A DNA stretch of 64,000 bases from Lingula anatina (Eukaryota; Brachiopoda; Lingulata; Lingulida; Lingulidae), in assembly GCF_001039355.2 (NCBI RefSeq), contig NW_019775546.1, positions 254,977 through 318,976 on the forward strand, written 5' to 3'. The notes below the pieces were generated by a model that did no database searches, had not been told where the DNA came from, and was given only the letters and a program-made list of their open reading frames with translations. Positions 50,957 through 63,100 of this stretch are shown here, in pieces (position 1 is the first letter of the stretch; each line of letters starts with the position of its first letter). Both the position numbers and the translations under genes were made by a program.

Positions 50957-52319
50957 TCCCTAAGACTGCAATGAGTCTCAAAGACTAAATTCCATTTCAC
51001 AAACAATCTTATAGGTCGCTTATTTCGTTACCATTGTATTTTAACCAATCCCCAAGAGGGAATTGCTTTCTTTTTATAGTGGTATCCCATTTTCAAACTC
51101 ATAGTGTTGACGGTATAGCTCATTTCGGTATGCCCACTGCATTTATTCAGGGCCAATCGTTTGTAACTTGAACCATTATCTCAGGGTCGACTTTATTTAA
51201 ACTAAACTACTTACTAATAAGTTCATCGGGTCTTGTTAAGCCTAATGGTACATGCATATGTAAGATGCACTATGAAACATGCCGTTGTGCACGTGCACGT
51301 TAATTGTGGTGAAACAGTGATCTGCCAAAGTTCTGGAAAACATTTTACATTATTTTTATTTGTTTATTTTTATCAGAATACTTATCTGGGTCGAAATGTA
51401 CGCTTCGGCTGGAAGTCTGAAATTGTACATATACTTATTTTTGATGTTATTCTAAAATGATATTCAACATATTTACTTGGTTATTTTAAGAGTCGCTTCA
51501 AGCACGTAGACAACAGGCAAGATAATCCGATTCATATTATTTACCATGCAAAACATGCAACCACAGACAGAAAAAAAAGAGAATCTACAGGAGTAACATC
51601 CACAAAAACCTACGCAACAAATCTTGACAGAATGGAATCAGGAACTGCGAAAACAAATGGAAAACATGCCAACATGAATTTGAAGCAACATCGCACGCCA
51701 GGATGCGAAACCACGTCTCCAACCAGGCTACGACTTTCTACTTGATAAATCAACAATGTCGGCAAAATGCTGCAGAGGTAATTGGAATTTTGATGTAAAA
51801 AAGTAACAATAATACAGATATAAACAAAAGACACTGACAACACAAACGGATTTATTTACAGGAGTACAAAAATCAAACCATATAGTAATTTTGTAATTAA
51901 ATAGATTAATTAATCAACGAGGACCGTACATGTAAGAGAAAATGCCTTTGTACATTGTTCTCTAACGAACCAGATATCAAATATTTTCCTACCTCCATTG
52001 TGGAAACATAACATTGAACATTTCAATTTATTTTAGAAATTGGTTCATAATAACTTGGATCGGGTCAGCAATTCATGTACGTATTTAATTACACTACTGC
52101 ACTGCGGCAGGAAGCACAAGGAACAATAAGACCTCGTACTGCTAACACCAGGGCACGTCTGTACTATTTAGCGTACTGCTCGTCTTCCTGCCAGCAATAT
52201 TTTTCTATGCAATGCATTAAAAGTAGAGTCCTGGGAAGTGCTTTAGTACTTAAGTTTATTTGACGGATGAAGTGAAAGTAACGTCGGTGTGCGAGGACAA
52301 TGTTTGTTCGGCGGTCTAA

Positions 52320-52470
52320 ACAAACAACCACACAAACAAACAAACACACAAACAAACAAACAAACAGATAGACAGACAGACAGGCAGACAGACAGACAGA
52401 CAGACAAACAAACAAACAAACAAACAAACAAACAAACAGACGGACAGCCAGGCAGACAGACAAACAAATA
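52320..52470. repeat. Compound (CAAA)n/(CAGA)n microsatellite
   Basis: Alternating CAAA and CAGA tetranucleotide blocks. The Cys/Leu/Val-rich minus-strand frames are artefacts. Confidence 0.95.
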
Positions 52471-53082
52471 AGATAAAAGTGATGCCTTTCAGGGACTTTA
52501 CGTAACATTGTACATGCCTATAATATTAATGGCATTTGATATATAATTTTTTTTGTAATTATCGACCGGTCGCGATTTAATTAAACGGACCATGAATACA
52601 ATTCGTCACGGTTATCGAGCCTAGCGTCTTTCAAATTAGCGGCGATGAACAACCTGTACAAGTCATTAGTTGTTTTAATGCATATTCATTGAAACTCAGT
52701 CAAAGACCAGAAAAACATTAAGGCTATTGCATTTTCAAATGAATCTTTAACATGGTGTGGATCACTGGAAAAATACGTCCTTTTTCGTCTTTGGTTCTCA
52801 TATTTGCAACGTAATGGACAGACGAAACGGGGTGTTTCGTCCTACGCTTTGGTTAAATATGCGCCTTTTCATTAATAAAATGTGCTCGATTCACATTACA
52901 GACTGTTTCCGACTTAATTGAATCACTTAATACCCGGTGTCTAATGTGCATGGACGCGTCTCGTACTCTCTGTCCTTTTATAATAACAAGGTTGCACACT
53001 GTGCATATGTACTTCACATTAGTGCTGAAACACGGAAGAAATTACCGAATGCCGATTTAACTGGGGAACCATATATACTGCT

Positions 53083-53261
53083 GCCAGGTGGCGGATCCTG
53101 AGATATTTTCTGACAGTCTTCCAAATTATCTTTGTTGATCCATCCTTATTTTTGACCGTCTTCCGACAGAAAAAGTTAGATACCCGTCTATATAAAATCT
53201 TGAAAAGACTTGAAATTCTGACCGTCTTCCGGAAGAACCAGAAGACGGCCTAAATCCGCCC
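53083..53261 (-). mobile_element. GACGGTC MITE, copy 1 (reverse)
   Basis: GGCGGATCC at the left and AAATCCGCC at the right. The inside holds GACAGTCTTCCAA, GACCGTCTTCC twice and AGAAGACGGCC. An ATACTGCT octamer flanks it on both sides (53075-53082, 53262-53269), a possible 8-bp target duplication, although the right end then lacks the usual CTG. Confidence 0.7.
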
Positions 53262-53437
53262 ATACTGCTACATGTACCCACAACCTGGCCCATTTTGTGG
53301 CAACTCTATTGGGATCTTAAGGCCCGAGCATTACACAGATGCAGCGCCAGTTATGGTTCCTAACTATTGGTTCCTACAGGGCTGGGTAAAGAAAGCCTAC
53401 ATGCGAGCGCAATCAGGGCCAACCTGCTGAGATTTAT

Positions 53438-53711
53438 GGGGGCATTCAGATAGACACATCGTACTAGTTGGGTCGATCCAATTCTGCAAGGGCTCTCGCT
53501 GAGTGCAATCGGCTTAACTGAATGACAGACCTACTTGAACAGCTAGGAGGAATAGGTAATTAATTTTCGTGTGCGCTGGGCTTAAGTACCCCTGCTCAAG
53601 GATACGTGTCAAGCAATGAAAAAGCTGATTCCACTGACTGCACTAAGCGAGAACCACACCCCCGCAGAATTGGACAGACCCAACTTGTACGATGTGTCTA
53701 TCTGAACGGGG
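53438..53711. mobile_element. Palindromic MITE, GTTGGGTCGA family
   Basis: GGGGGCATTCAGATAGACAC faces GTGTCTATCTGAACGGGGTC. CATCGTACTAGTTGGGTCGA faces GACCCAACTTGTACGATG. The middle contains GGTAATTAATTTTCGTGTGC, the same core as the ATCGATCT family. Confidence 0.8.
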
Positions 53712-53787
53712 TCTTACAGAGGGCATAAACAACAATGTGTCTATCTATGTGTCTATTTAACAAAGCACGGTGTGTCTATCTGAGCGG

Positions 53788-54002
53788 GGTCTTACAGAGA
53801 GCATAAACAACAAAGTTGATCCACGGACTAACAAGTCCCCGTATCAAATATGGCTCGCACTCGACAATGGATTCCCGCCTCCCACATGCACCACCCCAGC
53901 GGGGGCTTCAGAACAGTTAAATCTCGATCGGCACGCTTTCAAGCATGTGTAGCCATATTTGATCCGCGGATATGTTAGTCCGCTGTCCTGAATGAGCTCT
54001 TA
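53788..54002. mobile_element. Palindromic MITE, TTGATCCGCGG family, copy 2
   Basis: TTGATCCACGGACTAACAAG and ATCAAATATGGC are inverted at the right as GCCATATTTGATCCGCGG and ATATGTTAGTCCGC, ending CTGAATGAGCTC. It lies directly after the 53438 element with a short duplicated stretch (TCTATCTGAGCGGGGTC). Confidence 0.75.
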
Positions 54003-54225
54003 ATTTGTCTATAATTGTGAGTTCAGTATACATGTACCAGTATATTTGAATATCGAAATGTTATTTTTTTAATGCTGGAATAAGCAACACTTAAACTGGC
54101 GCAATGATTTATATATAAATACGTGAATCATTGTGTATTCGTTTTGTTTTTCGAAGTAAAACAATATGATGAAATTTTGATGAATTTTGTAGTTACAGTA
54201 ACTATGTTGTAGTAAAAGGTTGCTG

Positions 54226-54226
<1 letters not shown>

Positions 54227-54257
<31 letters not shown>
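54227..54257. repeat. Poly-A run
   Basis: About 31 consecutive A. It could be the tail of a retrotransposed fragment, but no body is recognisable upstream. Confidence 0.9.
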
Positions 54258-54258
<1 letters not shown>

Positions 54259-54623
54259 GGCAGCCAAATCAATATCTAAGGACGTTTGGAGAAGAAGGAA
54301 TCTGGCTGATAAGCAACTGTTAATCAGAAAGCATGTTCATCAATTCCGAGGTTACTCCTTGCCGGCAAACAAAAACCTATTCTGATCTACACTAATTTCA
54401 AAGGTGAAACTCGGTTCATAAACAATGCATAGAAAATGCCGGTGACATTTGGAGGCTAGATTATCTAAAAACTACTTCCCGACAGAAAATACAAAATGTA
54501 TTTTTTCCGAGTCCCGTTGTAAATAATAAATCACATCCAATTATAAGTCTGGGGACGACGTCTCGATGCATTTTGCGTCTCACAACCATGGTGCACCTGC
54601 GGCTGCAAATGACTCATCACGAT

Positions 54624-54793
54624 GCGTTCAGAATAGGGGTCTAACTAGTCCGAGGGTTAAATATGGCCGACCCACTTGAATACTTCCCCACGGGATATCT
54701 ATTCAGTGGCTATTAGCGGATTAGAAGGCAAGCTTTCTAGTGGGTCGCCATATTAGACCCTCGGACTAGTAAGACCCCTATTCTGAATGGGGC
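54624..54793. mobile_element. Palindromic MITE, GGTCTAACTAGTCCGAGGG subfamily
   Basis: GCGTTCAGAATAGGGGTCT faces AGACCCCTATTCTGAATGGG. ACTAGTCCGAGGGT faces ACCCTCGGACTAGT, and ATATGGCCGACCCACTT faces AGTGGGTCGCCATAT. One of the best-conserved palindromes in the window. Confidence 0.85.
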
Positions 54794-54915
54794 CTAGGTA
54801 TGGTTAGTTCCTAGTCATGGGCTAGAGACAATGCAACACGTAATATTTACATGTTGTGGTGATTGCAGAGTGCGACTATGGGGACTTTTTAAGGCACCCC
54901 CACCCCAAGCTGAAA

Positions 54916-54918
<3 letters not shown>

Positions 54919-54969
<51 letters not shown>

Positions 54970-54980
54970 TAATAATAATA
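54919..54980. repeat. (AAT)n microsatellite
   Basis: AAT array with one AAC interruption. Confidence 0.95.
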
Positions 54981-55114
54981 TCAGAAACACAATAAATAAA
55001 GGATAAATAATTATATAAAAAAAACTCTCTCTTATATTCATCTTGTGGCCGTGTGTTGGAAATCAAGTTAATTCATACAAAATCAAATAAAGCATGCATA
55101 CATTTCTGCTTGTC

Positions 55115-55276
55115 CAGGGGTGGATTTAGGCCGTCTTCTGGGTCTTCTGGAAGACGGTCAGATTTTCAAGTTCACATTGAAGGGTATCTATTTTTTCTGT
55201 TGGAAGACGGTCAAAAATGGAGGATAATAAAGATAACTTGGAAGACTGTCAGAAAATATCTCTGGATCCGCCCCTG
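55115..55276 (+). mobile_element. GACGGTC MITE, copy 2
   Basis: CAGGGGTGGATTTAGG and TCTGGATCCGCCCCTG are the ends. Inside are GGCCGTCTTCTGG, GGAAGACGGTCAGA, GGAAGACGGTCAAAA and GGAAGACTGTCAGAAAA. TTGTC flanks both sides (55110-55114, 55277-55281), a possible 5-bp target duplication. Confidence 0.8.
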
Positions 55277-55299
55277 TTGTCTTTATACACTGTGGTGAA

Positions 55300-58200
55300 T
55301 GACAAATGACTGATAGGAAGTCACAGAGGCTCTTCTTTTTGGATGCAATTGTCCTTTAATACCGCTCACATCCGGTTTTGTGGGGATAAATTGCTCACAT
55401 CCTTTTACTGTTAATTTACTGGTTTTAATTCAGTGGCCAAATGTCAGCGCGCGAAGGTCACGTCTTTTGATCGGATTTCAATGGAAATTGGGACTCTTTT
55501 TATCTAGCAACGCAACCTCTAAATGCCTAATCGTTCACATACTAGTAAACAAATTCGAAAACTTGCTTTAGAAAAGTAGCTATTACATCTGTTTATACTC
55601 AAATACACCATCAAACCGGTTAACTGGGCTCATTCTCTCCATCAACCGAGCAGAAGAGGTCGTTGATAATTGTACCACACTAGTACTACTAGTCTAGTTC
55701 AGTCTCCATCCGATATATTGGCTTCACTTTGCAAAATAATAAAAATGGCTAGATCTTAAATCAAGGGGGTACGTGTATATTCACACTGGTTCCTATTTAG
55801 AAGCACATTACGTCAGGTTATACCTGTATAGTCCGACAGATTCCGACCATTAAGCTTATGAAATTGCTTCAATTAAAAAACATAAAAATACATTCGTACA
55901 TATTACAGTGTATATTCGCTTCGGCTTGTCTGTTCAGAGCCCACTTTCCTCCAAAATCTGCAAACATATTGCGTGATTTCACGCTAATTTTCGAGACTTG
56001 GGGTTATCTTGGATGGTTTTCTATTAAAAAGACACAGCTGAACAGGAATTTCGCCGCTAGGCACATGATTGAACAGCACAGCAAATTGACGCGTTTTATG
56101 GTGACGTGATACACGTGCTTCTTGTTAATTTAACGTCTTCCTAGGTTCGATACATCACTGTAATAATGACAGCCTTGTTACAGTTTATGTTTATAAAAAG
56201 ATATCGCCCATTCATCGACCGGAAGTTCGACCCATGATGCTGACTTCAAAAGTCAAAGAGCGCCATAAAATGTCTGACATGTATCGCGAATAGAGGTTAC
56301 GCATGCACTCAAGTCAATCGAAAATTCCCCTATCAAAGTTATCTTCGTCCCATATCACTTGGAACTATGTTTTTTATTCCACATTCAACAATCATTTTCC
56401 CCATTCACAAGATACCGCCAGATTATTTCCATTATTGCAATCCCATGTCTACGATTAGATCAGCATTTTTGACTGCCCTGCCAAAGTAATGAAATTAAGG
56501 ATGTTTTTAGGAAGGTCTATCCAATCAGAAATGATAAATATGCTGTTATCTATCGATACAGAAAATGCACGCAAAACTTGTTTGTGTCAGATTTCAAAGT
56601 TGTGACGCTGTCCGATTTCAATGTCATTTTCCTGTGTTTTTAAAACAGTGACGGTTGTGGCAAAATGAGTTAAATTATACAAATCGGTCAAGCTTGAAAA
56701 ATGATTTATTGACTTACTGTAATTAAGTTGTTCAACTAAATGAAAGATCCCCTCATGCTTTGTAAAAAGTTGGAGGTATTTGATGTTTTAGATACATACA
56801 TATGCCGATTACGTGTAACTCTTACAGGCGCATTTATAAAGGTTACTCAGTTGGAGTTTTAAATGAGGTGTCAATGATCCAGTGTTATTTCAGCTGGAAA
56901 TGAGAACCTTAAAATTTCACCTTTTCACGCTAACTGTAAGTTTCAAAGGTAAAATATACCATTTTACCTGGTCCCAGGTAAAAAAAGTGTGGGTGTGATA
57001 TGTGCATGCACGTTTATAAACTGCAATTCACTCAAGTATGATTGAAGATATTGGTCTCCAACATTGCAGCATTTTAGAAACCTTTAATGGTGTAAAAGCT
57101 AGTTCACGGCAAAATAACCAATGTTTAATTAAAATCATGTCTGATGAGTTATCATCCTTGTTGAATTATTTGCACGTACGGCTGAAATCTACTGCATGCA
57201 GAGAATCTCCGCAGCTTCAACGTATTCACCGTCCGTAAGTGTATAGAAGACGTTCTGTCAATTCTTCAATACCATTATACATGCAGTCCAGTTGTCAAAA
57301 TGCCAATCCTGACAGTTTTTCTTTCTTCGTTTCTATTTTGCTTTCTTTCTTTCCTTTTTTCACTTCACTTTATTATTTCATTTACAGTAGTGCATTCCCT
57401 ATGACAATTAAAATTAACTTGGTTGCTACGTCTGAGACACTGAGCATTTTTCAAGATGGCCGCCAATTAGTGAGCGAAAATATGAGAAAAAATAACCGGC
57501 AAATGAATTTTGCAGGATATAGCTCAATTTAAACAAACATTATAGGATCTGATTATTCCTACGTGGTAGAAAATCCCAACTAATAAAATTTTCTGAGACC
57601 ATGCTACCAACAGAACCAGCTCTGCAATTGTTACAGAATAATAGAATAATACATTGATTCATTCCGTGACATGGAGATACTAGGAACGTCAAGGATATTA
57701 TATTTGTGATTCAAATTTGCACATACCCGTCACAATCATGCTATATACAGCAATATGTGTCACGAGTAGATGAATTTCTAAATACACTCACGTTAATGAC
57801 AAATCCATTCGAATAATTAAGGAACTGCATCTTAATAGAAATTCGGAAAGGCCAATCTTTCAGAAATGTGTTTTGAAATCAATTTATTTGAAATCAATAA
57901 ACAACAACATGACAGTTAGATCAAGTAAAACTCCAAATGTCTGGTTTCTGAAATGTTTATCCGATCAACTTCAAAAAAATCTTTGAAATGCCCCTTTTTG
58001 TGCCTTCTTGCCATTGCTTATACGTGTAGTTACATACATGTGTAGTGTCGCCTCAAATGCAAAACTGCATTTTCATCACGTTGGCGTTTAACGGTTTCAC
58101 AACATACAGGATTGTTAGACAAGCTTCTTCACATGCAACTGCTATGTCCCAATGTGCAGATCATCGAGAAAAAAAAAAAAAAAAAGAACCGCGTATATAT

Positions 58201-61200
58201 TCGAAAATTAGTCCCCGCTCAGATGAGCTGTCAATTGGAAAGTAAATTGTATTCTGAATGACTTCGGGAAAAGGTCAACCAAAAAGCAGCCTTGATACAT
58301 TTAAACCAGGTATAGTGCAGATTAAGTTGGTATCGTGTTGATGGGTCTCCTGTCTCTAGGGTGGTTTACTGGCATGGGTTCCACTAGCTTATATAATGGA
58401 AAACGCTATCAAGATGTACGCCACTGTCACGTTTTAAGGACATCGACATTGTAACATGTCATGTCTCCAGTTCGGGACACGATGTCATAACTATATGATG
58501 TATTCAGCGCTAAAAGACAGAGATTTGAATAAAAAATTAATGAATGGATAAAAATAAGAAATAGCGAGAAAAAATCAGAAAAGGAAATGGGAATAAAATC
58601 GCAATAAGGTACTTGGAAGGAGAAGACAAATGAGTAAAAAAAAAAAAAAAAGATTGATAACTTAAGTATCAGTTAACAGATATAGGCAGTGTACCGTAAA
58701 GTTATATCGCAGAGCGGGGTCTTTCGGGTGCAAAGGTACTGTTTTTGATATTTAAATATATGGGACGAAGAAAGACGCTTATAAATACATCACCTCAGAA
58801 CTTTTAACGACTTTGATGTAAACATATGTTCACTCATGTAATTCATGTTTCTGATGGCATTTCATATTTTGCACTTTGTGTGTATTCCTTTCAATATTGT
58901 CCCAAGTTCCGAGCCAAACGCTGTGCCTGCCTGGATGCCCGTTGGTTAGAAGAGGCATAAATGTCATGCGTATATCCTGAGCGTGATAAATTTCTTTTGA
59001 CCGAGGAAATGCGTCAGGTTTAATCCATTGTTAATTGTATGATAGACACATAATATAATCATAGACAGTGTTATTTGTTGCAAAAAGTAACGAATTGCGA
59101 CTTACGTGAAATTCTGAAATATTAGCCCTTATAAAACACGAGGCTAGGGAAACTATTATTGCCCCACACCCACGAAAATGTCACAAAAGATAAGACTGAG
59201 ATATTTGAAGTTTATGAACGGTGATGCATGGTTTGACGTTGAATTCTGGTAAAATGTCATTGCCTCAACTTGAATGATGATGACAGTTGGTTAAGTTGAT
59301 TCCCCAAACTGTATAAAAGCCTGATGTAATAGGGGCTTTAGATACGTACTTAGTCCTATTTTTTTCCGTTTTTGTAAGTTACCTTGGAATATCCCAAATG
59401 ACCGATTATTGCATCTCATGCAAGCTCACTTATCAAATATTGTGCAATATGCGGTTTTGATTGAAATATCATTCCCTGAGGCTGTAACTTGATTTGGGCA
59501 AGTATTAAGAGTCAAAAGAAAAATGAAATAACATAAGACAACATAAAAACGTCATAGTGAATTACACGTGTCTTGCATGCGATTGCGATTAAGGAATTAA
59601 TACGCGTGTACCGTCTGGTTTGCAAACTAAGAGGTATAGTCTGCAATCTATTATGTGCTTTGGCCATCAATGTATGAAGTTGTCTTGTCGTCGAGAGTTC
59701 AGTCTTGTCAATTTCCCCAGATTTCTCCTCGGCTTCAAACCCAAACCTCCCATTTCCAGTTGATTAGACACTTTTCTTCTAGAAATAAAAGAATGATCGA
59801 ATCAAATTCCATTTTTGGTCACGGCGATGCACTTTTAAAGGTTCAGGGGAATGGGGTGACCCTAAAATAGTCCTGGGGGTATACTCGTTGTCCAAATCCC
59901 TGATTTTGTCGCTTGCGACCGACCTTCTAGATCCAAAAATTGCGTATGCATCTATATACATGTATGTATGTATACGTGTATGCATGGAGGAGGCGCGTTT
60001 GACTACTTAGTTCTTCCCCTCTCTGAACTATCTTATAGAACCCCTTATACCAATTTCGACGAAGTGGCCTATATTTAGGTGTCCATACAAGTTAAACCAA
60101 AAATGCGAGTATATATATATATATATATATTGTTTCAACAGCAACGAGATGAGTTGATATTTTTAAAGGTGTTTTTAGTGGTTGGTCCTTTAAAAGAGGG
60201 TGCCAAGCGAGTACTTCCCTCAAGCCCGCCCCCTTACCGTCTTTGGTTCACCCCCTTTCCCCCTGCTTCCCCTCAAATAACCGTATACATGTAGCTAGTG
60301 AAACTGGACAATACCCGAACACAATTTTTTTTTAATTCTACCATTGCATTTAGTTTAACCTGGTCGTGGATTGACGCAAAGCCTTCGAAATTGAGGTCTC
60401 GACCTCAACGCATATTCAAAGCATATTTAAAGAATGGGTCAATTTTCAACTTTCTGTTGTAATTACACTTGCACTTTCTTGCCTTCAACAAAGGACAAGT
60501 ATAGGTGACGTTTAATAACAGACCTCCATCAAAATCCTAATTCGCGATAAATTGGTCATCGTGAACCCAGTGCCTCCTACAGCTTTTAGTACCGGTATAT
60601 ATTATATAGTAGGAGCTTACTATATAATTGAAAGCTCATAACGGAGACGAAACCAATCAAAATCAAAATCACTGACCGAGGAAAACGGTCTAAACAATCT
60701 TGGATGGTTCTAGGAAAACGTTAATCTCAGTATGTGGAAAATGCAATTAGATTACCCTGACTCTATGGATAACGTGCATGCCATGTGTTGTAGTCAGATT
60801 TCATAAGGGACTCGTAGGCGGATCTGTCTTACATGTTAAAAGGACATACATGTTCAATAAGAAAAGAATATGGTAGGTTGACCAAGTCACAGAAACTCGA
60901 CAAGGAAATAACGATTGTTTCGTTACAGGCAATAATTGACCCCCTCCCCCAAAAAATCAGAAACTCAAACGTAAAGAAAGTTTTCTTTTAATATATGGTT
61001 CGTAATTTTATGAACAATTTTGGTCATGGTGATTAAAAGAAACAGGTTTATTTTTCCAAGAAAACAAATTTTATTGCTTGGCCTCTGAATCTTTCGCACA
61101 ATAAGATCTGTGCCCAAATCAATTTAATTTCGGAAAATACAATTTCGCGTGGTTCAAACTCTGGCACTTCTACATATTTTCTATTCGCGTCTACATTAAG

Positions 61201-61449
61201 TTAATGATGTACGAGAAAATTGCATGGAATTTGAAAAAAAAATGCCGCCAGTTAATTTTTTCTGCCCCATGCACATGTTTAATCCAGCCGGGCCTCTGAC
61301 ATCTCATCAGGGTTGATATCTATAAACTTNCATTATACATTTACGCAATGGTTTCAAAACAAATTATCTTTATACACCCAAAGTAAAAAAAAAAACAAAA
61401 AAAAAAAACGAGTAATGTCTATTTAAAGCGCCTTTTCGTATCATTTTAG
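55300..61449. other. GPCR intronic region, no further exon found
   Basis: Mostly unique AT-rich sequence. I looked on the plus strand for the expected ectodomain exon with a Cys-Trp pair and a CPxY motif and did not find one. Confidence 0.4.
58913..58962 (+). repeat. Empty-site relative of the 16055 MITE insertion
   Basis: GCCAAACGCTGTGCCTGCC followed by CGTTGGTTAGAAG matches the two flanks of the 16055-16242 element joined with one copy of GTGCCTGCC. Confidence 0.65.
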
Positions 61450-61556
61450 CGCAAGCGTACAAAGAATGCACATCCAATGGCACGTGGTGGAGACGTCCCG
61501 ACACTGGCGCCGTCTTTACTAAGTATTTCAACTGCATGGACGAGGAAAAGATGACG
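61450..61556 (+). CDS. Class B1 GPCR, end-of-ectodomain exon
   Basis: Acceptor TTTTAG/CG and donor ACG/GTAGGC bound 107 nt, with 2 nt completing a codon from a phase-1 intron and then 35 codons. The sequence AYKECTSNGTWWRRPDTG followed by FTKYFNC carries the family's C..NG.W[FW].[HR]P...Y..C pattern (compare NGxWFxHPxxxxTWxNYxxC in calcitonin/CGRP receptors). The two cysteines would form conserved ectodomain disulfides. CRF-receptor or DH31/PDF-receptor identity is also possible. A second AG six bases later (CGCAAG/CG) could act as an in-frame alternative acceptor. Confidence 0.8.
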
Positions 61557-61645
61557 GTAGGCATGCATGTCCAGCCTTATATGTTAAATGTATTTAGGCT
61601 TAAAGATATACACGCAATAATAACAACAGCAACAACAACAACGAA

Positions 61646-61651
<6 letters not shown>

Positions 61652-61691
<40 letters not shown>
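61652..61691. repeat. (AAT)n microsatellite
   Basis: AAT array followed by an AAAT run, just after the second visible GPCR exon. Confidence 0.95.
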
Positions 61692-61692
<1 letters not shown>

Positions 61693-62133
61693 TAATAAAT
61701 AAGTAAATAAATAAATAAAAGTCCCCAGAGAGCTCAGAAGATAGAAGCAGTCGAAACTTGAGAAATGCCACGATTTACTAATTATAGGTACACATGATAA
61801 TCCGTACCACCATCAAAACTTATCACATGTTCCGCCGCCCATATCTGGGCTATCCCATAAATTTCATCAAAACCTGTCCGCAACTTACTTTTTTTGTACT
61901 TTTAACAAATGTTGCCAACAAACCTACGGAATCAAATTATTACCTGTTTGACGGGGGAAATAGATGATGGTACCATTGCGCAACAATTCAATTGAATGAA
62001 ACATTTAAGGCGGCAGTATGCCAACCAAAATGCTGAAAATCAATAAGATAACGGATATGTTTCTTTCGCGTTCAACGTGTACTTTCGCAAAAACATAGTT
62101 TCCTTAGATTTTTTCGCATTTACACACATCAAC

Positions 62134-62266
62134 CAGGGCGGATCCAGATATATTTTGATAGTCTTCCAAATTATCTTTATTGATCCATCCTCTACTTTTG
62201 ACCGTCTTCAAACAGAAAAAAATTAGATTCCCGTCAATGTAAACTTGAAAATATGACCGTCTTCTG
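62134..62266 (-). mobile_element. GACGGTC MITE, copy 3 (truncated)
   Basis: Starts CAGGGCGGATCCAGATATA and continues GTCTTCCAAATTATCTTTAT, TTGACCGTCTTCAAACAGAA and ATGACCGTCTTCTGA, but the far terminal repeat is missing. Confidence 0.7.
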
Positions 62267-62537
62267 AAATCTACTTGTCCATGATCTGAATCTTCGTCAG
62301 GTTTAATGTATACTTCGTTTATTTGATTTTTGGATGCGGCTTCCACGCTAATTTACGAAAAAATTGAATTTCCGCCAGGTTCACACTGATTTTGGGAAAT
62401 GAAAATGTCATACAATATATTTTGCATTTGTAGATTTTTTATAGTCGTTTAGTTATCGCACGCATAAAAACGCACTCACAAAATACACACAAACACACGA
62501 CATGTGCAGGCACGCGGACACGCGCACACACATTATA

Positions 62538-63100
62538 TTGGCAAGGCCTTCCGTATGACGTGTAACGTATAGTTCAATACGTAATACGTTTTACGTACGC
62601 GAGAAAGCTAGCAGTGGTTTTGGCAGGTCTCACTCCGTATGTGTTTTTTTATAGGCCTATATATATGGATTACACGAACATGGGGCTGCTTGTGGATTCT
62701 TTTTAGATAGATGAATAATGGAAGATGTTGAATGGAATGTGTTATTTACGTCAATTGATGCTGCAGATCCTGTTGTTTATGAAAAAAAAAATCTTAAATT
62801 GAATTTGATACTACTACGGACGACTGATTGACTGGCTGTTTTTCCAGCTGTTTTCACAGAGCATTTCTACCGACAGCGTCTAAAAGTGATTCAGTGGAAT
62901 CTTAACACCCTATATATTCCTCTGCAGTATGTTAAACTTGAAAGAAATAAGCGTAAATCTATTAAATTCGATACGTTTCTTACCTACGTGTAATCACCGA
63001 TTCACACGTAGTGCCGTATGACTTATGACTTGTCCTTGAGAAAAACTACGCACAAAGTGATGACGTCGCACGTTATACGTCGTACGGAAGGCCTTGCCAA
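62538..63100. mobile_element. Long-armed palindromic element in GPCR intron
   Basis: TTGGCAAGGCCTTCCGTA at the left faces TACGGAAGGCCTTGCCAA at the right (18 bp perfect). The following GACGTGTAACGT is mirrored less perfectly. The 563 bp body has no coding frame. Confidence 0.8.

Noticed and set aside
52164-52508. 114-codon Cys/Leu/Val-rich minus-strand frame
   Set aside because: It is a translation of the CAAA/CAGA tetranucleotide array.
7600-54800. Palindromic elements considered as miRNA precursors
   Set aside because: Arms are too long and loops too large, and the copies show transposon-like shared ends instead of a conserved ~22 nt arm.
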